Source: Monoraphidium neglectum (lineage: Eukaryota; Chlorophyta; Chlorophyceae; Sphaeropleales; Selenastraceae). Taken from it: a stretch of 41,063 nt of DNA. Positions 1-11,212 of the stretch are shown in pieces. The notes below the pieces were generated by a model. The model had not been told where the DNA came from and searched no databases. It saw nothing but the letters and a program-made list of their open reading frames with translations. A program made the translations under genes and the position numbers. Each line of letters begins with the position of its first letter. Position 1 is the first letter of the stretch. Location: NCBI RefSeq assembly GCF_000611645.1, contig NW_014013506.1, positions 1 to 41,063 on the forward strand. Direction: 5' to 3'.

Positions 1-2013
1 AGCCGCAGCGACGCCCGCCGCGGCGCGCCTGGCCCCGCGCCCGGGCCCCGAGCCCCCGCCGCGAGCGCCGCCGCCGCCGGATGCGCGCGCCGCGGCGCGC
101 TCCGCCGCTTTGAGCTCCGAGAGCGTGGGAATGTGGATGAGGACGGGGCGCGGTCGCAGGGCGGGCGGCAATATGCGCACGTGCTTGCGGCTGAGCTCAA
201 AGTAGTGCGAGGCGCTGCGCAGCATGTTCTGGGGACCGGCGGGGGTTGCGTGAATGAGCAAGGAGGGTGTTGGTATGGTGTTTGTGTTTGGGGGCTTACT
301 GAGGGCTTGGCGCTGGAGAGCCGCGAGAGACGGCTCGCGGACCAGGCGCGCAGCGAGTGATACAGGCGTTTCAGGTGGCGCGCGTGCGCCGCGCCGCGTC
401 GGGCCGATTGCCACGCCCTGCTGCAGGCGCCAGGCATCCCTACAGCCCAAACATGCACCAATCTGACACCGCTGCGGCTAATTCTTCCCCTGCCGACCCC
501 ACACCGAATATAAATTGTCCCGCCTGCCGCCTCCCACCTTGACCTTGGCCCCCTCCTCCAGCTGCGCCCTGTACCGTTCCTCCTCCCTGCCGCGCGTGAG
601 GAGGTACACCACGCGCCCACTGCGGTGGCGGCCGGTTCGGCCGGCGCGCTGGGTGGAGCGGATGGGGGAGCTGGTGGTGTCGAAGTTCACGATGAGGTCG
701 ACCTGGTGACACACTGGGAGGGGTGACGGTCGGGGTGACTGGTGGGGTGGTGCGGCTGTGGGGTGGGGTTGGTGGTGGGGTGTAGGGCAGGGTTGGTGGG
801 GTGGGTGGTGGGATGGATGTGCAGGGGAGACAGATGGGGCACAAGGACTGCGGCACTGTCCCCTGACCACGCAGCGTGGACAGTCCAGATGGTTGTGGTG
901 GGCGCCCTGACCTCTGACTCACTAACCTCGGGGATGTCCAGGCCCTCCTCCCCGATGCTGGTGGCCAGCAGCACGTTGATCTCGCCCCGCCTGAAGCCCT
1001 TCAGCACGGCATCCTGCTCCTTCTGGTTCATCCCCGCCCCGCCGCCGCCGCTGCCGCCGCCCGCCGCAGCCGTCAAAAACGCGCCGCCGCCGCCACTGCC
1101 ACCGCCGTCGCCGGGGGCTGCTGTGGGGTCGGCGGTCTTCTTGGAGCCCCGGCCGCGCGCCTGACCCTGGCCGACAAACACACTGTGAGGAAAGAAAGCC
1201 GGCGCAAGTGCAACGCTCGCGCTGCCGAATGCGTTCCACATCTATTCACAGGCAAGGCCAGCAAGCAATACTGGCCCACAAGGCAGCAGTCAGCCATGCG
1301 AGGCAGGTCAGTTCCCGCATGCAACAACCAGCCCACCCCACCGGCCGACCTGGCACGTATGAGGGGCTCGTGCTGCGCAAGCTCCCCCTGGATGACAGCC
1401 ACCAGCTCGCGGTTGTTGCAAAACACGATGGCGCGGGTGATGTCATCGAGGGGGGCGCCTGGGGGTCATAGGGGTGGGTGGGAGGGGGGGCACACGATGG
1501 ACATGGATACCAGGGAATGGCCTCTATTTGGTGATGAGTATGAAGGCCGTTGCCAGTGTTGCGCTAGTGTATAAACCCTAGGTGCATTGAAGCACGACGT
1601 GCTTTCGTGTGTGGACTATAGGGTCTGTTGTGAGCGAACAAAGAGCTCCAGACGCGCACCGTCCGCGCCGCCTCCCGCGACCTCTGCGGCGACCTGCGCG
1701 GCCTCAAACTCCTGAAAATGCTGCAGCAGCACCTCCGCCAGTGCCGGCATCTTGGGGTGCTTCACGCCTGACGTGGCCTGGCCGGGCGTGGGCGTCGGGC
1801 ACATGCTAGGTGAAAGCGGTCCAGAGGGTTGGCTGGTGCCTGATGCATGTTGGACAACTTGCTGTACCATTGTCAAGAACGGCATCCCAACCCCCTACTC
1901 CCCCCCTGTACAACCCCCGCTCTCACTTCCACGCACGACCCGCTGCAAGCTCCACCCGCATTTCATGTCCCCCACATCACCCCTTTGCAACATCGTGCCC
2001 ATGTGCGCGCACG

Positions 2014-2069
<56 letters not shown>

Positions 2070-2925
2070 TACACACAAACACAGAGACACACTCACATGT
2101 ACACACACGTGCGCATAGACACGCTCGCATACACACTCTCTGAACCATCCTCGGTTCCCCTCCCAGCATCACACACTGCAACCACGCCCACCTTGAGCCT
2201 GTCCACCATCTGACGGTAAGCTGCATCCTTACCCAGGTCCAACAGCGGCTTGCGGCCCGACGCCTGGACCTGGATTGGAGCAGGTATGTTTGACGACAAA
2301 GTGGCGATTGCTTGCGATCAGCCACTGGACATTGAGGTTGGGGGATTGCGTGCCGCTAAGCTCGATCTGGCGGCGGCGGCATCGGCGGGGCCCAAACCCG
2401 CAGGCGGCCGCAGCGCCTGCCCACCTTCGCCACCTCATCGAGCGCCGCCGCATGCCCCGCCTGGTCCAGCGCGTCCATGACGCGCGCCAGGTGGTGCGCC
2501 TGCTCAAACGCGCCCTTGACGCGCTCCTGCGCCGGGTGCGGCAGGGCGCGGGTGCGGGCGGCGCCCTGGAAGGCCTTGAACCCGGCGGCCAGGCCGGCGG
2601 TCGTCGCGCCGCCCTCGCGGCTCGCGTCGATGTTGTACGCCTGGAGGAGGTGTGAAAACATGGCGCCAGTCGACTTCAGTGGAGCATGTGTGCGCTGCAT
2701 GCTTGACTTTGCCTTCCAAAAGAGGAATTCTCTTCAAGGTAGGCATGATTCACAGTGGAGAGAGCGATTGAAGAGATGCAGCGCTGTGGCATAAGGTGCA
2801 CAGAGGACTTCTGAAGCGAACCAAGCCGCCGCCAGGGGGCGGCGCTGTCATACTGCATAGCAAGGTGCTGTGTTGGTGCGCGCGCTTACACAAACGTCCG
2901 CGCGTGCACACGCACAGCAACGCAT

Positions 2926-2992
<67 letters not shown>

Positions 2993-5900
2993 CGCATATG
3001 CTTGCACACACACGCGCACCTTGGCGTTGGCGAGGACTGCCAGGGGCCCGCGCGCCGCCTGGGATGCGAGCTCTCGCACGCGCTCGGTCTCAAGCAGCGG
3101 GTTGACGACCTGGGCGTGGAGGACAAGGTTGACAGCGGGGCAGGTGCCATTGAGAAGCCTGGGGCCTGATGGTCGCCCAGCTTCTTGCACCTTGTGACTT
3201 GCCGCATCATCAGAGTCACAGTCTTCCGTACCAAGTGTAGTGCAATGATAAATCAGTAACAACCGTTAACCCACCCTCAGTCTCCGGCATGTTGTTCAAG
3301 TTCCAGCACTAACAACGCTCGTGTTCTTGTGCCTGCATCTCCGTGACCGCCTTGGCCGACCGCCCTCCTTCCGCCCCATCTCACAGGCTTATCAGAGCCG
3401 GCAGCCCTCCTGCCCCTCACCTGCAGCACAGTGTCCTTCTCGTGGGTGTAGGGAGCCAGCTCAGGGTCCCCCTCGTCCAAGTACAGCACGCGGCGGACGC
3501 CCAGGGTGCGGATGACCTCCTGTTGAACCCAGGGAAAAAAGGAGTTTGCGGGAACGTGCCAGCAACGGACTGCGCCTGCGCGTTGGATGCGCTGCCCAGC
3601 ATCCACGCCTCGCTTTCTCCCACTGCTGTTTGACTTGACCTGAAGCATGCCGCATGCAAGCTTGCAAGTGCTGCAAACTGAGTTGCAGGGTAGATGGCCC
3701 AAGCCCTGAATGCGGCCCCTTGGCTCGCCTGCACAGCGTTGTAGTCGCGCCCCGGCGTGGCGCTGAGGCCCAGCACCCTGAAGGCCACCTTGAGGCTGCG
3801 CAGCTGGTTCAAGATCCTCACATAGTCGTATTCTGGCAGGAATGGGGGCAAGATGCAGGGGGTTTGGCTTGTGGGTTCGGCTCGACACGGCTCATCAACA
3901 TGGCTGTCAACATGACAGAGACTGTGTGAAGCGCCTGCTATGCTTGCAGCACGAAGCATGTCGATCTTGAGAGTCAGCTGGCGGCACGACACTCCGATTA
4001 GAACCTGCCGTCATGTCGCTGTTTTCCAACTGCAGGATATCCCTGCCGTCTGACGCCGCTGGCCGCTCACCGCCCTGCGCCCTGTGGCACTCGTCCAGCA
4101 CGAGCGCCACCACCTCGTCCCCGGGGAAGCGGCCGGTCTTGAGGTCGTTGGCCACCACCTGGGGGGTGCAGAAGAACACGCGGCCCGCCTTCCAGGCCTG
4201 CGCGTGTGCAGGGGCGTCAGAAGGGTGAGGCAGCCCAGTAGTGTAAGTTGCGCAACACTCCCACGCTCCCACCCGCACCAGTTCAGCCTCGCCCACCCTG
4301 CAGGGGCGTTCTGGTACTGCAGCTGCACATTGTTTTGGTACCCACCTGCATGCGCTCAGCGACGCCGCCGCTGTTGCCGGTCAGCGCCATGACGTGAGCC
4401 TCCTTGGGGGTGCAGTGCGAGAGGAGGACGGGGCGGGCTCAGCTTTGCAGCGGCTCGCACACTGGCAGGCCTGCCGGGGCCAACCTCGGTGTGCGGCCAA
4501 TCCAGCGCTCAGGTAAATGCAAAAGGGCTCAGCCACCCCTGGCTGTTTGGGTGTTGCCCTGAGGCTGTGGCAGCCCGGCTCCCTGCTGGCTGCCACAAGT
4601 GCATCAGACCGGCCTCTCGAGCAGGCAAGTTCGCTCCTGCAGCTCACATTGCAGTTATCATGACTCCCGCTGCACTGCTTCCCCGTGTGCCGGACAGGCC
4701 TGTCGACATCATGCACCATGCGGTGGTTTGCTGAGGGCCGCCCTCACCGGGATGCCCATGATCTCGCGGCAGCTGTCGTACTGCTGCTTGACCAGCGGCT
4801 TGGTAGGCGCCACGAACAGCACCTTGCCCTGCGGTGTGCAAGGGCAAGATATCGTGTTGTTTAGAGCACTTAACGAAAGGGCGAGGGCCAGATCCAGCAG
4901 CGCCGCTGCTCACGCTCGCGCTAAAACACATACATGCACATGGCGGCTCCTTGTGCGGCCGCTTTGGCTTTGGAGGTGCCTCTGTGGAGGTGTTCATCAC
5001 ATGAACGCGCCTTACCCCCCTGCGAGACGACCTGTCGAGGCGCCCTCACCTCTGGGAACCACCTGTAGAAGTTGAGCATCACCACCGCCGCCACAAACGT
5101 CTTGCCCAGGCCAGTGGGGAGCGCCACGAGCGTGTTGGCGCGCAGGGCGCAGGCTGCCATGTTGTACTGGTAGGGGCGGATGGGCCGGTTCTTGGGGTAG
5201 AGCCAGTACCTGGGTTGAAATCAAAATCATGTCAGGATGGTTGGGTGACGTTTCCGAAGATGACAGCGGCGCGTACGTTCGGCGCTGTGGTCAATGGGTA
5301 CAGATCAGGAGGCTCACGTGCATGAAAGCGAGCTGCAGGGGTGAAGCAGGCTGAGAACACAGGCTAAGGGCCAGGCAGCCGCCAAATCCCATGTCATGCT
5401 CACCTCAGGCGGCTCGCGCGCGCCTTTGGCAACACCCTCAATCCCTCGGCCGGCGGGCACGTCAGCTGCGACGGCAGGCCCTCCCGTGTCCCGCCATCGC
5501 CGCCGCTGGCACTCAGCGGGAGCGGGGAGCCGGGGGGCGCCTGCGTCGCGGTCGTTGCGCCTCTGGGCGGCTTCATGTAGGCGAGCAGCTCTTTGATGAG
5601 TGCGGCGTCGCTGACCGGGTCGAGATCAAGTTTCTGGGGGTTGTCATGCATCGTGCAGTGTGAACGTTTGTCATCGCACGCGCCACATTCGAAGGGTATG
5701 AATGCATCTGCGGGGCGGGCTGCAGCCTTGCTATTCCCAGGGGTGGGGGCAAACACGCAGCTGGCCGTATAGCTGTTGTCAACATGCTGCCCAGGTTCCG
5801 TGAGGCACCCCTGCAGCTTCCTAGCACCTACCTCCTGGGCCAGATCATCCTCTTGCCCGGCCACATCCTCAGGATCGCAGTCTAGCTCAATCGGCTGCCC

Positions 5901-6481
5901 GCGTGTGCCGCCCCTCTCGGTCAACCCCACACCGCCGCCGCCGTCGCCGTCGCCAACGAGGCCATAAGCCCCTGCACCCTGGGCGTGCTGTCGCCTGTCT
6001 TCCGGCTGCGCCTGGAAGGCGGGCGCTGCCACCAGATCGTCCAGCGTCAGAGGCGGCGGGTCCCCAAGGGACGACGCGCTTGCCTGCTGATGTAGCTGCT
6101 GCTGTTGCTGCTGCTCTCCCTGTGCCTGGGCCCGGGGGGCCTTTGCAAAGAACTTCTCAATTGACGACTGCTGACCCTGCACCTGCGTAAACTGCCGCTG
6201 CGGCTGCTCCTGCTGCAGCTGTTGCTGCTGCGGCTGCGCCCCCGCTGCTTTCCGCTGCTTCGCGGGTCGCAGCTCGTGGTAAGCCGCGTGCTTAGCGCCC
6301 GCCTGGGACACGGGCCGCGGGTTGCCTGCTGCCCGCCCTGCGCGATGCTGCGAGTGGGGCCGTTGCTCAGACGGCAAAGGGCGGTTGACGCTCACCGCGT
6401 GCAGAGGTGGCCGGCTGTGGCCGCCGCCTGGATCGGAGCGGTGCTGCTGTGTAGGTGGCGCATAGGCAAGGCTGGCCTCCC

Positions 6482-6552
<71 letters not shown>

Positions 6553-6686
6553 GTAACTTGCTGCGAGTTGCACTGCTGGGCTGCCTTGAGCCCACATCCG
6601 GACAGTGGTGCTGTGGCCGCCAGCCTCAGTGGATTCTGCGTGTTCCTTGCCAGCTGTTGTACCTGCTGCGGGTGGATCCACGCGGA

Positions 6687-6755
<69 letters not shown>

Positions 6756-7235
6756 CGAGGGCTCCCCTTGCGGAGCGATCCATGCCGGCTGCTGCTTCTG
6801 GTGCTGCTGATTTAGCTCCGATGCTTGCTGCTGCGCTTGCTGCACATGGGGCCACTGAACGGATGGACCGCCTGCCTCCTGCCTAAGCCATAGATTAGGT
6901 TTCCCAACCGGAGCCTGCCGCGGCTGCCACGGCAGCTGCGGACCCGCATGCGATGCAGGGGCCCCCGTCCACTGAGTGGTTGCGCATACACTGTGCGAAG
7001 CGGGTGGGATACCCCTGCTCGAGCCAACGCCGCCCGGCTGCTGTCTGCTGCAAAGAGCATCTATGGCATCAAAGTCCTGATGTGAGCACATGCCGGCAGG
7101 GTGATGTTGTTGGGTGCCGGAGCGCGCGGTGCGCCGCAATTCAAAATCAGCACGAGCAGCACGCGGAGCGCGGCGGCAACAGCACTACAGTGAGAGCGGT
7201 TCCTGACCACTCACAATGTCGTCCAGGTCCTCCAT
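1..7235 (-). CDS. FANCM: FANCM-type DNA translocase/helicase (partial, 3' end beyond left edge)
   Basis: Superfamily 2 helicase of the FANCM/Mph1/Hef family, which remodels stalled forks and recombination intermediates in the nucleus. Motifs on the minus strand: [16 protein letters not shown] ahead of Walker A PTGLGKT (5098-5118), [13 protein letters not shown] (motif Ia), DECH (4084-4095, usually DEAH), SATPG (about 3750-3764), [13 protein letters not shown] (motif V) and QRAGRTGR (628-651, motif VI). Exons: 7235-7215, 7076-5832, 5633-5404, 5209-5050, 4828-4748, 4402-4346, 4197-4071, 3832-3729, 3519-3421, 3109-3020, 2640-2425, 2269-2192, 1777-1660, 1458-1350, 1182-927, 702-538, 228-1; 1,128 codons, all phases compatible. 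The intron 5634-5831 is in frame and optional. The start is a 21-nt exon (MEDLDDI). The N-terminus is Gln-rich and disordered, with a PIP-box-like motif. The frame is still open at base 1 in Gly/Ala-rich sequence, so any C-terminal ERCC4-like domain cannot be judged. Confidence 0.93.
2022..2067. repeat. (CA)23 microsatellite in FANCM intron
   Basis: Pure CA tract followed by degenerate CA-rich sequence to about 2135, in the intron between exons 2269-2192 and 1777-1660. Confidence 0.95.
2927..2990. repeat. (CA)32 microsatellite in FANCM intron
   Basis: Perfect CA dinucleotide tract, (GT)n in the sense of the gene, beginning about 29 nt inside the intron that follows the exon ending at 3020. 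Confidence 0.95.
6147..6170 (-). other. PIP-box-like motif in FANCM N-terminus
   Basis: QSSIEKFF, about residues 310-317 of the model, fits the PCNA-interacting consensus Q-x-x-[ILM]-x-x-F-F exactly. It sits in otherwise low-complexity sequence ahead of the helicase core. Binding to PCNA is inferred from the consensus only. Confidence 0.6.
6483..6551 (-). repeat. (CAG)23 coding polyglutamine tract in FANCM
   Basis: Uninterrupted CTG on the plus strand, CAG in the sense of the gene, read as about 23 glutamines. It is one of two long pure polyQ tracts in the FANCM N-terminal region; pure codon repetition suggests recent slippage rather than conserved protein sequence. Confidence 0.95.
6688..6753 (-). 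repeat. (CAG)22 coding polyglutamine tract in FANCM
   Basis: Second pure CAG tract in the same exon, about 22 glutamines in frame. Both tracts lie between the start of the protein and the PIP-box-like motif. Confidence 0.95.
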
Positions 7236-8451
7236 GTTTTTCCATCACATCATATGGCTGCGCGGGAGGGACTGCGCTCCTCCGTTGCAGTGGTGTGCCC
7301 GGACCTTGCCACTGGTGCTTCTACTCCATCGCATATAACTCGAAGCCAACGGGATCCGAGTGAGTTTTTTGGGTGTTACCGTAAGGTTCATCTAATGTCG
7401 TGGCCAGGGTCGTGGCAACCTGCCTGCGGCAAGATCTGATCCTGCACTGCCACGGTGCGCGACGCCCTTGGTGGTACACTGCCACACTGCTTGCTGCAGG
7501 CGTTGTGCACGTCTGATTGCCAGATAAATGACGCTGACCGTCATGCTGAAAAGTATCACATCATACGGTACAAGGCAGTAGCCTATCATGAAGTGTCAGG
7601 TCCCAGCAAATGCGTACCGGTATTGCTTGCAGCGGTCAAGGAGAGGTGCTGACTGCTGCCGCATGCACCAACAAGCGTTTTCAAGGCGAGCCTTCTGGTA
7701 ATCACCTGCACATGAATGAATGAGGTCAAAGCAACCACCCCTACGCATGCAGAGAGTGGCCTGAATTTGGTTTTGTCCCATTTGAATGGGACACATGGGA
7801 CCGTAGGCCCGGCCACCCCTGAATTGCGCGTGGCCTCATATGCCCCTTCAAGAGGCAGGATGTGAGGAACCTCTTTTGATTTGGATTGAGCAATTGCCTA
7901 GGGCCTAGACGTCCGACTTTCAACAGCGAAGCTGCGCGTGTGTTCAGTGATGACTGCTGCCAATTCTCAAGCACGCAGGCGAACTCCCACTTCTTGCGGC
8001 TGCCACCTGCCACACCTGCTTAGGCCTTGGCAAATACGCAGTCGACCCAGCCAGTACGGCTTGAGCCAAACATGATTGGCAAAACAGGTTGCTGCTTTGA
8101 CGTGTTCCTATGCCTGATGGTTTTGCTCAGCCCAATGGGGACTTCAGGGGACTTGCTCGCTGTCACCGGTCTTGAGTCTGACCTTACATTGCATGATTGT
8201 AAATGTTCATGATGCCGGTGATGCTTGGAAAGCTGCAAACAAGCAAACATGGTTTTGACATGTTTAATGTAATATGGGTCATCAGGTTTCAAGGTCAACA
8301 AATGTCACATGCAGTTAAATTCGCAAAACTCTAAACGCAAAATCGGATTGGTACAAGCTGTGAAGGGCATCCAAAGAAAGAGGCGAGTGTGGCCAAGAAT
8401 GTACAACCCGTCAGCTCTCTCCTGCAAGGGCGCTACAACAGGTCGCTGCCC
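7236..8451. other. Intergenic: FANCM upstream region and fluoride-exporter 3' flank
   Basis: No convincing coding exon on either strand: short open frames here lack family motifs and splice-linked partners. It should hold the FANCM promoter (right of 7235) and the 3' UTR of the fluoride exporter (left of 8452). A perfect 9-bp inverted repeat with a 2-nt spacer occurs at 7774-7793. Base composition is AT-richer than in the flanking genes. Confidence 0.7.
8184..8188 (-). terminator. Candidate TGTAA poly(A) signal of fluoride exporter
   Basis: TTACA on the plus strand reads TGTAA in the sense of the gene, the usual poly(A) signal of volvocalean and related green algae. It lies about 265 nt past the stop codon at 8452. 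A five-base match is weak evidence alone. Confidence 0.35.
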
Positions 8452-10617
8452 TCATCGCCCTGTCCAGACGGCCACCCCGTAGATGACTACGCCCAGCAGC
8501 ACCGGCGTTGCGATGCTCGCCCCCAGGTAGATGTACCCGCGCCGGTGGGCGGGAAAGTTCAGCATCAGAAGTTGGAGCTGCGGTGGTGGGGTGGTGGATG
8601 ATGGGGGTTGGTGACGGTCTGGGTGCCGGGTGCGGTCCGGCTGGCTGCCTGCCGTGCAGCTGGGGGCCACTGCATGTCCCTGCAGGCTTCGGCAAATGTC
8701 GTGTCGTTATTCTTCAACCGCGGCAATCGAAGCAAAGCCCACCACCCGCACATCAACCGCGGCAATCGAAGCGAAGCCCACCACCCGCACATACTTGTTC
8801 AAGCGCCACTTGGCTCCTTTGCTGCTCGCCCCTCTCCCTGCCCTCCCATGACCCTCAACCCGCCCACCTCTACCACCCAGGTGGACACGGTGCTCAGAGA
8901 GCCGCAGAAGCCCAGCATGATCCCGGTCAGCAGCGCCTCATGAGTGAAAGGCAGCTGCTGAGGGGCCCGCTCTAAGCCCGCCCGTATCGCGTAATCGACG
9001 ACGCAGGCAATCATGTTGGCCGCGAAAGTTCCCAGCGGGAACCATTTGAGGGCCTTGAGGCTCCCGTTGTACCGCGACAGGCGGAACCGCAGCAGCGCGC
9101 CCGGCGGGCCAAGCAGGATCGCGATGGCCGCGCCAGAGTTGGCAAACGGCGAGCTGGCGGCGGTCGTCTTGGTGGCTGCCCAGTATATGGACCCGACGGT
9201 GAGCAGCGCCAAGGCTGCGAGGGACAGGGCGTCCGCGACCCACCAGGCCAGGGGGTACCCCACCTCCTCCTCTTCCAAAACGACAAGCTCCACTTCCGCG
9301 CTCGGCGCGGCACCCTCCGCTTTCTCCGCCGCCGCCGCCGCCGCCGCCACTGGGGACGCCCGCCGCAGGGAGCCGGCACGCACGAGCGACGCCGCGCGCT
9401 CGAGCGCAGCGCCGTCCGCAGGGCCGGCGAGCGCCGCCGCAACAGCCGCTGCTTGTTGCCGCGCCTCCTCAGGGTTCTTAATGCTTGACGCCCGCCTGTC
9501 TTCCACCACCACCGTCCCGCTGCCGCCCGCGCCGCGGCCGACGCTGATGCGGCCAAGGCTCGGCGTGCCGAGCAGGGGCGAGGAGGGCGCCGCTGCGGGG
9601 CTGGGCGGCGGCTTGGCGATGCTGCCGCGCCAGCCGTACTCGCCACGCGCTGTGAAAGCCCCCGGATTTAGCCTGGGGGACCGCGGTCAATTGGGGCCAC
9701 GAGGCGTAGGGGTGTGTGTGTGTGAGAGAGAGAGAGAAAGAGAGGGAGTGTATGCACACGCACGCAAATGCGTGCGTATTTGAGTCAAGAATTTGCACAG
9801 AAGTTGACAAGCAGCCTTCATTTCGCCTGAAGCGCCTTGCGTCAGTCGTCTCCACCTGCCTCCAAGCTGTCGGTCCAGGCAGCCGGGCTCTCCAGCAGCC
9901 TCGACTATCCATCCGCTGCGTTCCCCCCCCCTCTCCCCACCCCACACCCTCCAACCCCACAAGTCACCGACCGCATTGCGAACATATTCGACCGCGCCCA
10001 ATCAGCACCCACCAGTGGTATATCATGAGGCACATGTGCTGCCCAGTGACGAGCGCCGCCATGCAGACCCACACGTTGAGGGCCAGCGAGAAGAGGCCCT
10101 CCACCCACTTTGAGTAGCCCAGTGGGTGGCCGCCAACCATCAGGACGACTGCCTGCATCATCCAGCTGGAGAATGTGGTCAGGGACCCGCAGAACCCCGT
10201 GCGCACGCCTATCTGGAACGCGGTGTACACCTGCAGCGAGCTGCCGCGCGGCAGCGCCGCGAGCGGCGCCTCGTCGGCGAGCGCGTGGCCGAGGTGCTTT
10301 GACAGGACGTCGGACGACGCGAGCATGCCCATTACGAAGGAGCCCAGCGCGTTCGGCGGCAGGTCCGCGAACAGGGCGCCCGTGGACGAAGTCACGCAGG
10401 GCGCCCAGCCGTAGGCGCTTGCGCCTGTCGCGCAGGCGCCGCCGAACAGGGCGTCCAGCTCAATCCGCAGGATGACGCCGACCTGACACCAAGCAGCCAG
10501 GTGCAGCAGCGTCTGCAGCTGCGCCACGAATGGATGCCTCGCTGGGAGCCCCATTCTTCTGTAGCACGGCCGAGACTCCTGGCCAACAATATGTGGACCC
10601 AGATCACTATAGCCCAA
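8452..10617 (-). CDS. FEX: Two-domain fluoride export channel (FEX/CrcB family)
   Basis: Plasma-membrane channel that passes fluoride out of the cell; eukaryotic FEX proteins fuse two Fluc/CrcB domains in one chain. Exons 10617-9968, 9672-8868, 8577-8452 give 526 residues. Domain 1 has a membrane segment with GVILRIELDALFG, PPNALGSFVMGML (pore Asn about N89) and GFCGSLTTFSSW (F-box Phe about F149), then a linking helix ending ALVTGQH. An Ala/Ser-rich linker of about 80 residues follows. Domain 2 has FPLGTFAANMIACVVDY and GFCGSLSTVSTWVVE, then a last helix ending AVWTGR before TGA. In domain 2 the first F-box Phe is Val (codon 8886-8888). Two donor/acceptor choices exist for intron 1 (alternative acceptor with exon start 9649), and the start Met at 10617 is not firmly fixed; an N-terminal intron near 10520 is possible. 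Confidence 0.9.
8715..8792. repeat. 39-bp tandem duplication in fluoride-exporter intron 2
   Basis: Copies 8715-8753 and 8754-8792 are adjacent and differ at one base (A versus G, in GCAAAG/GCGAAG). They lie wholly within the intron between exons 9672-8868 and 8577-8452, and have no coding effect. Confidence 0.95.
9712..9747. repeat. GT/GA microsatellite in fluoride-exporter intron 1
   Basis: A short GT run passes directly into a GA run with one interruption, about 40 nt upstream (in the sense of the gene) of the exon that starts at 9672. Confidence 0.85.
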
Positions 10618-10969
10618 GCATGCTGCTGAGGAGGTGTATTATTGTTGTTTGAAGGCTGATCAATGACAATCGGCGACGGTCACTGAGCAGGCGCGGTGCT
10701 GAGAAGATGGTCCACGCGAAAGACGGGGTTGCTTGCTGTCAGCAGTGCTGAAACGGAGTATGATGGGTTATCGTGTACTTGAATCGCTTTGTGATCGGGT
10801 CCAAAATGGGTGCGATTGACCTGCGGCAGGGTGTGTCACTGCGTCACTAGCCATTTCCAATTGTGAACATCAGCGCAGAATCATGCTGAAGTTGTGACCC
10901 CACCTGCAGTGCTGAGGTTGTGACCCCCCCCAATGCTGGAATTAGCTCAACATTACAAGTTGCACTGTT
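10618..10969. other. Intergenic between patatin-like gene and fluoride exporter
   Basis: No coding sequence seen. It must contain the fluoride-exporter promoter and the patatin-like 3' UTR. The phrase GTTGTGACCCC occurs twice (about 10894 and 10917), a local direct repeat. A TTACA (TGTAA on minus) at 10953-10957 is only 13 nt past the patatin stop codon, too close to be a confident poly(A) signal. Confidence 0.6.
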
Positions 10970-11178
10970 TCAAGCTGGCGGTTTGTCAGCAAGCGGCGCA
11001 GTGTCTGTCCGTGGCTGGCCCGTGAGGCCCGGCACCACCACCCCAGGCTCGCAACCCTCCTCCTCCCGCCGCCGCTTGTGACCACGATGCTCCTCCCCCG
11101 CCACCGGCTGCTGGCCGTTATCCTGCACCTCTGGCTCTTGCTGAGGTGTCTCGAGCCGCGCAGCCGCAACCTGTGACG

Positions 11179-11212
<34 letters not shown>

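Noticed and set aside
1752..2325. His/Thr and Val/Cys-repeat frames over the CA microsatellites
   Set aside because: Dinucleotide repeats translated in various frames; they sit in FANCM introns.
6222..6815. Plus-strand poly-Leu frame and minus-strand poly-Ala and poly-Ser frames over the CAG tracts
   Set aside because: Alternative readings of the triplet repeats that encode glutamine in FANCM.
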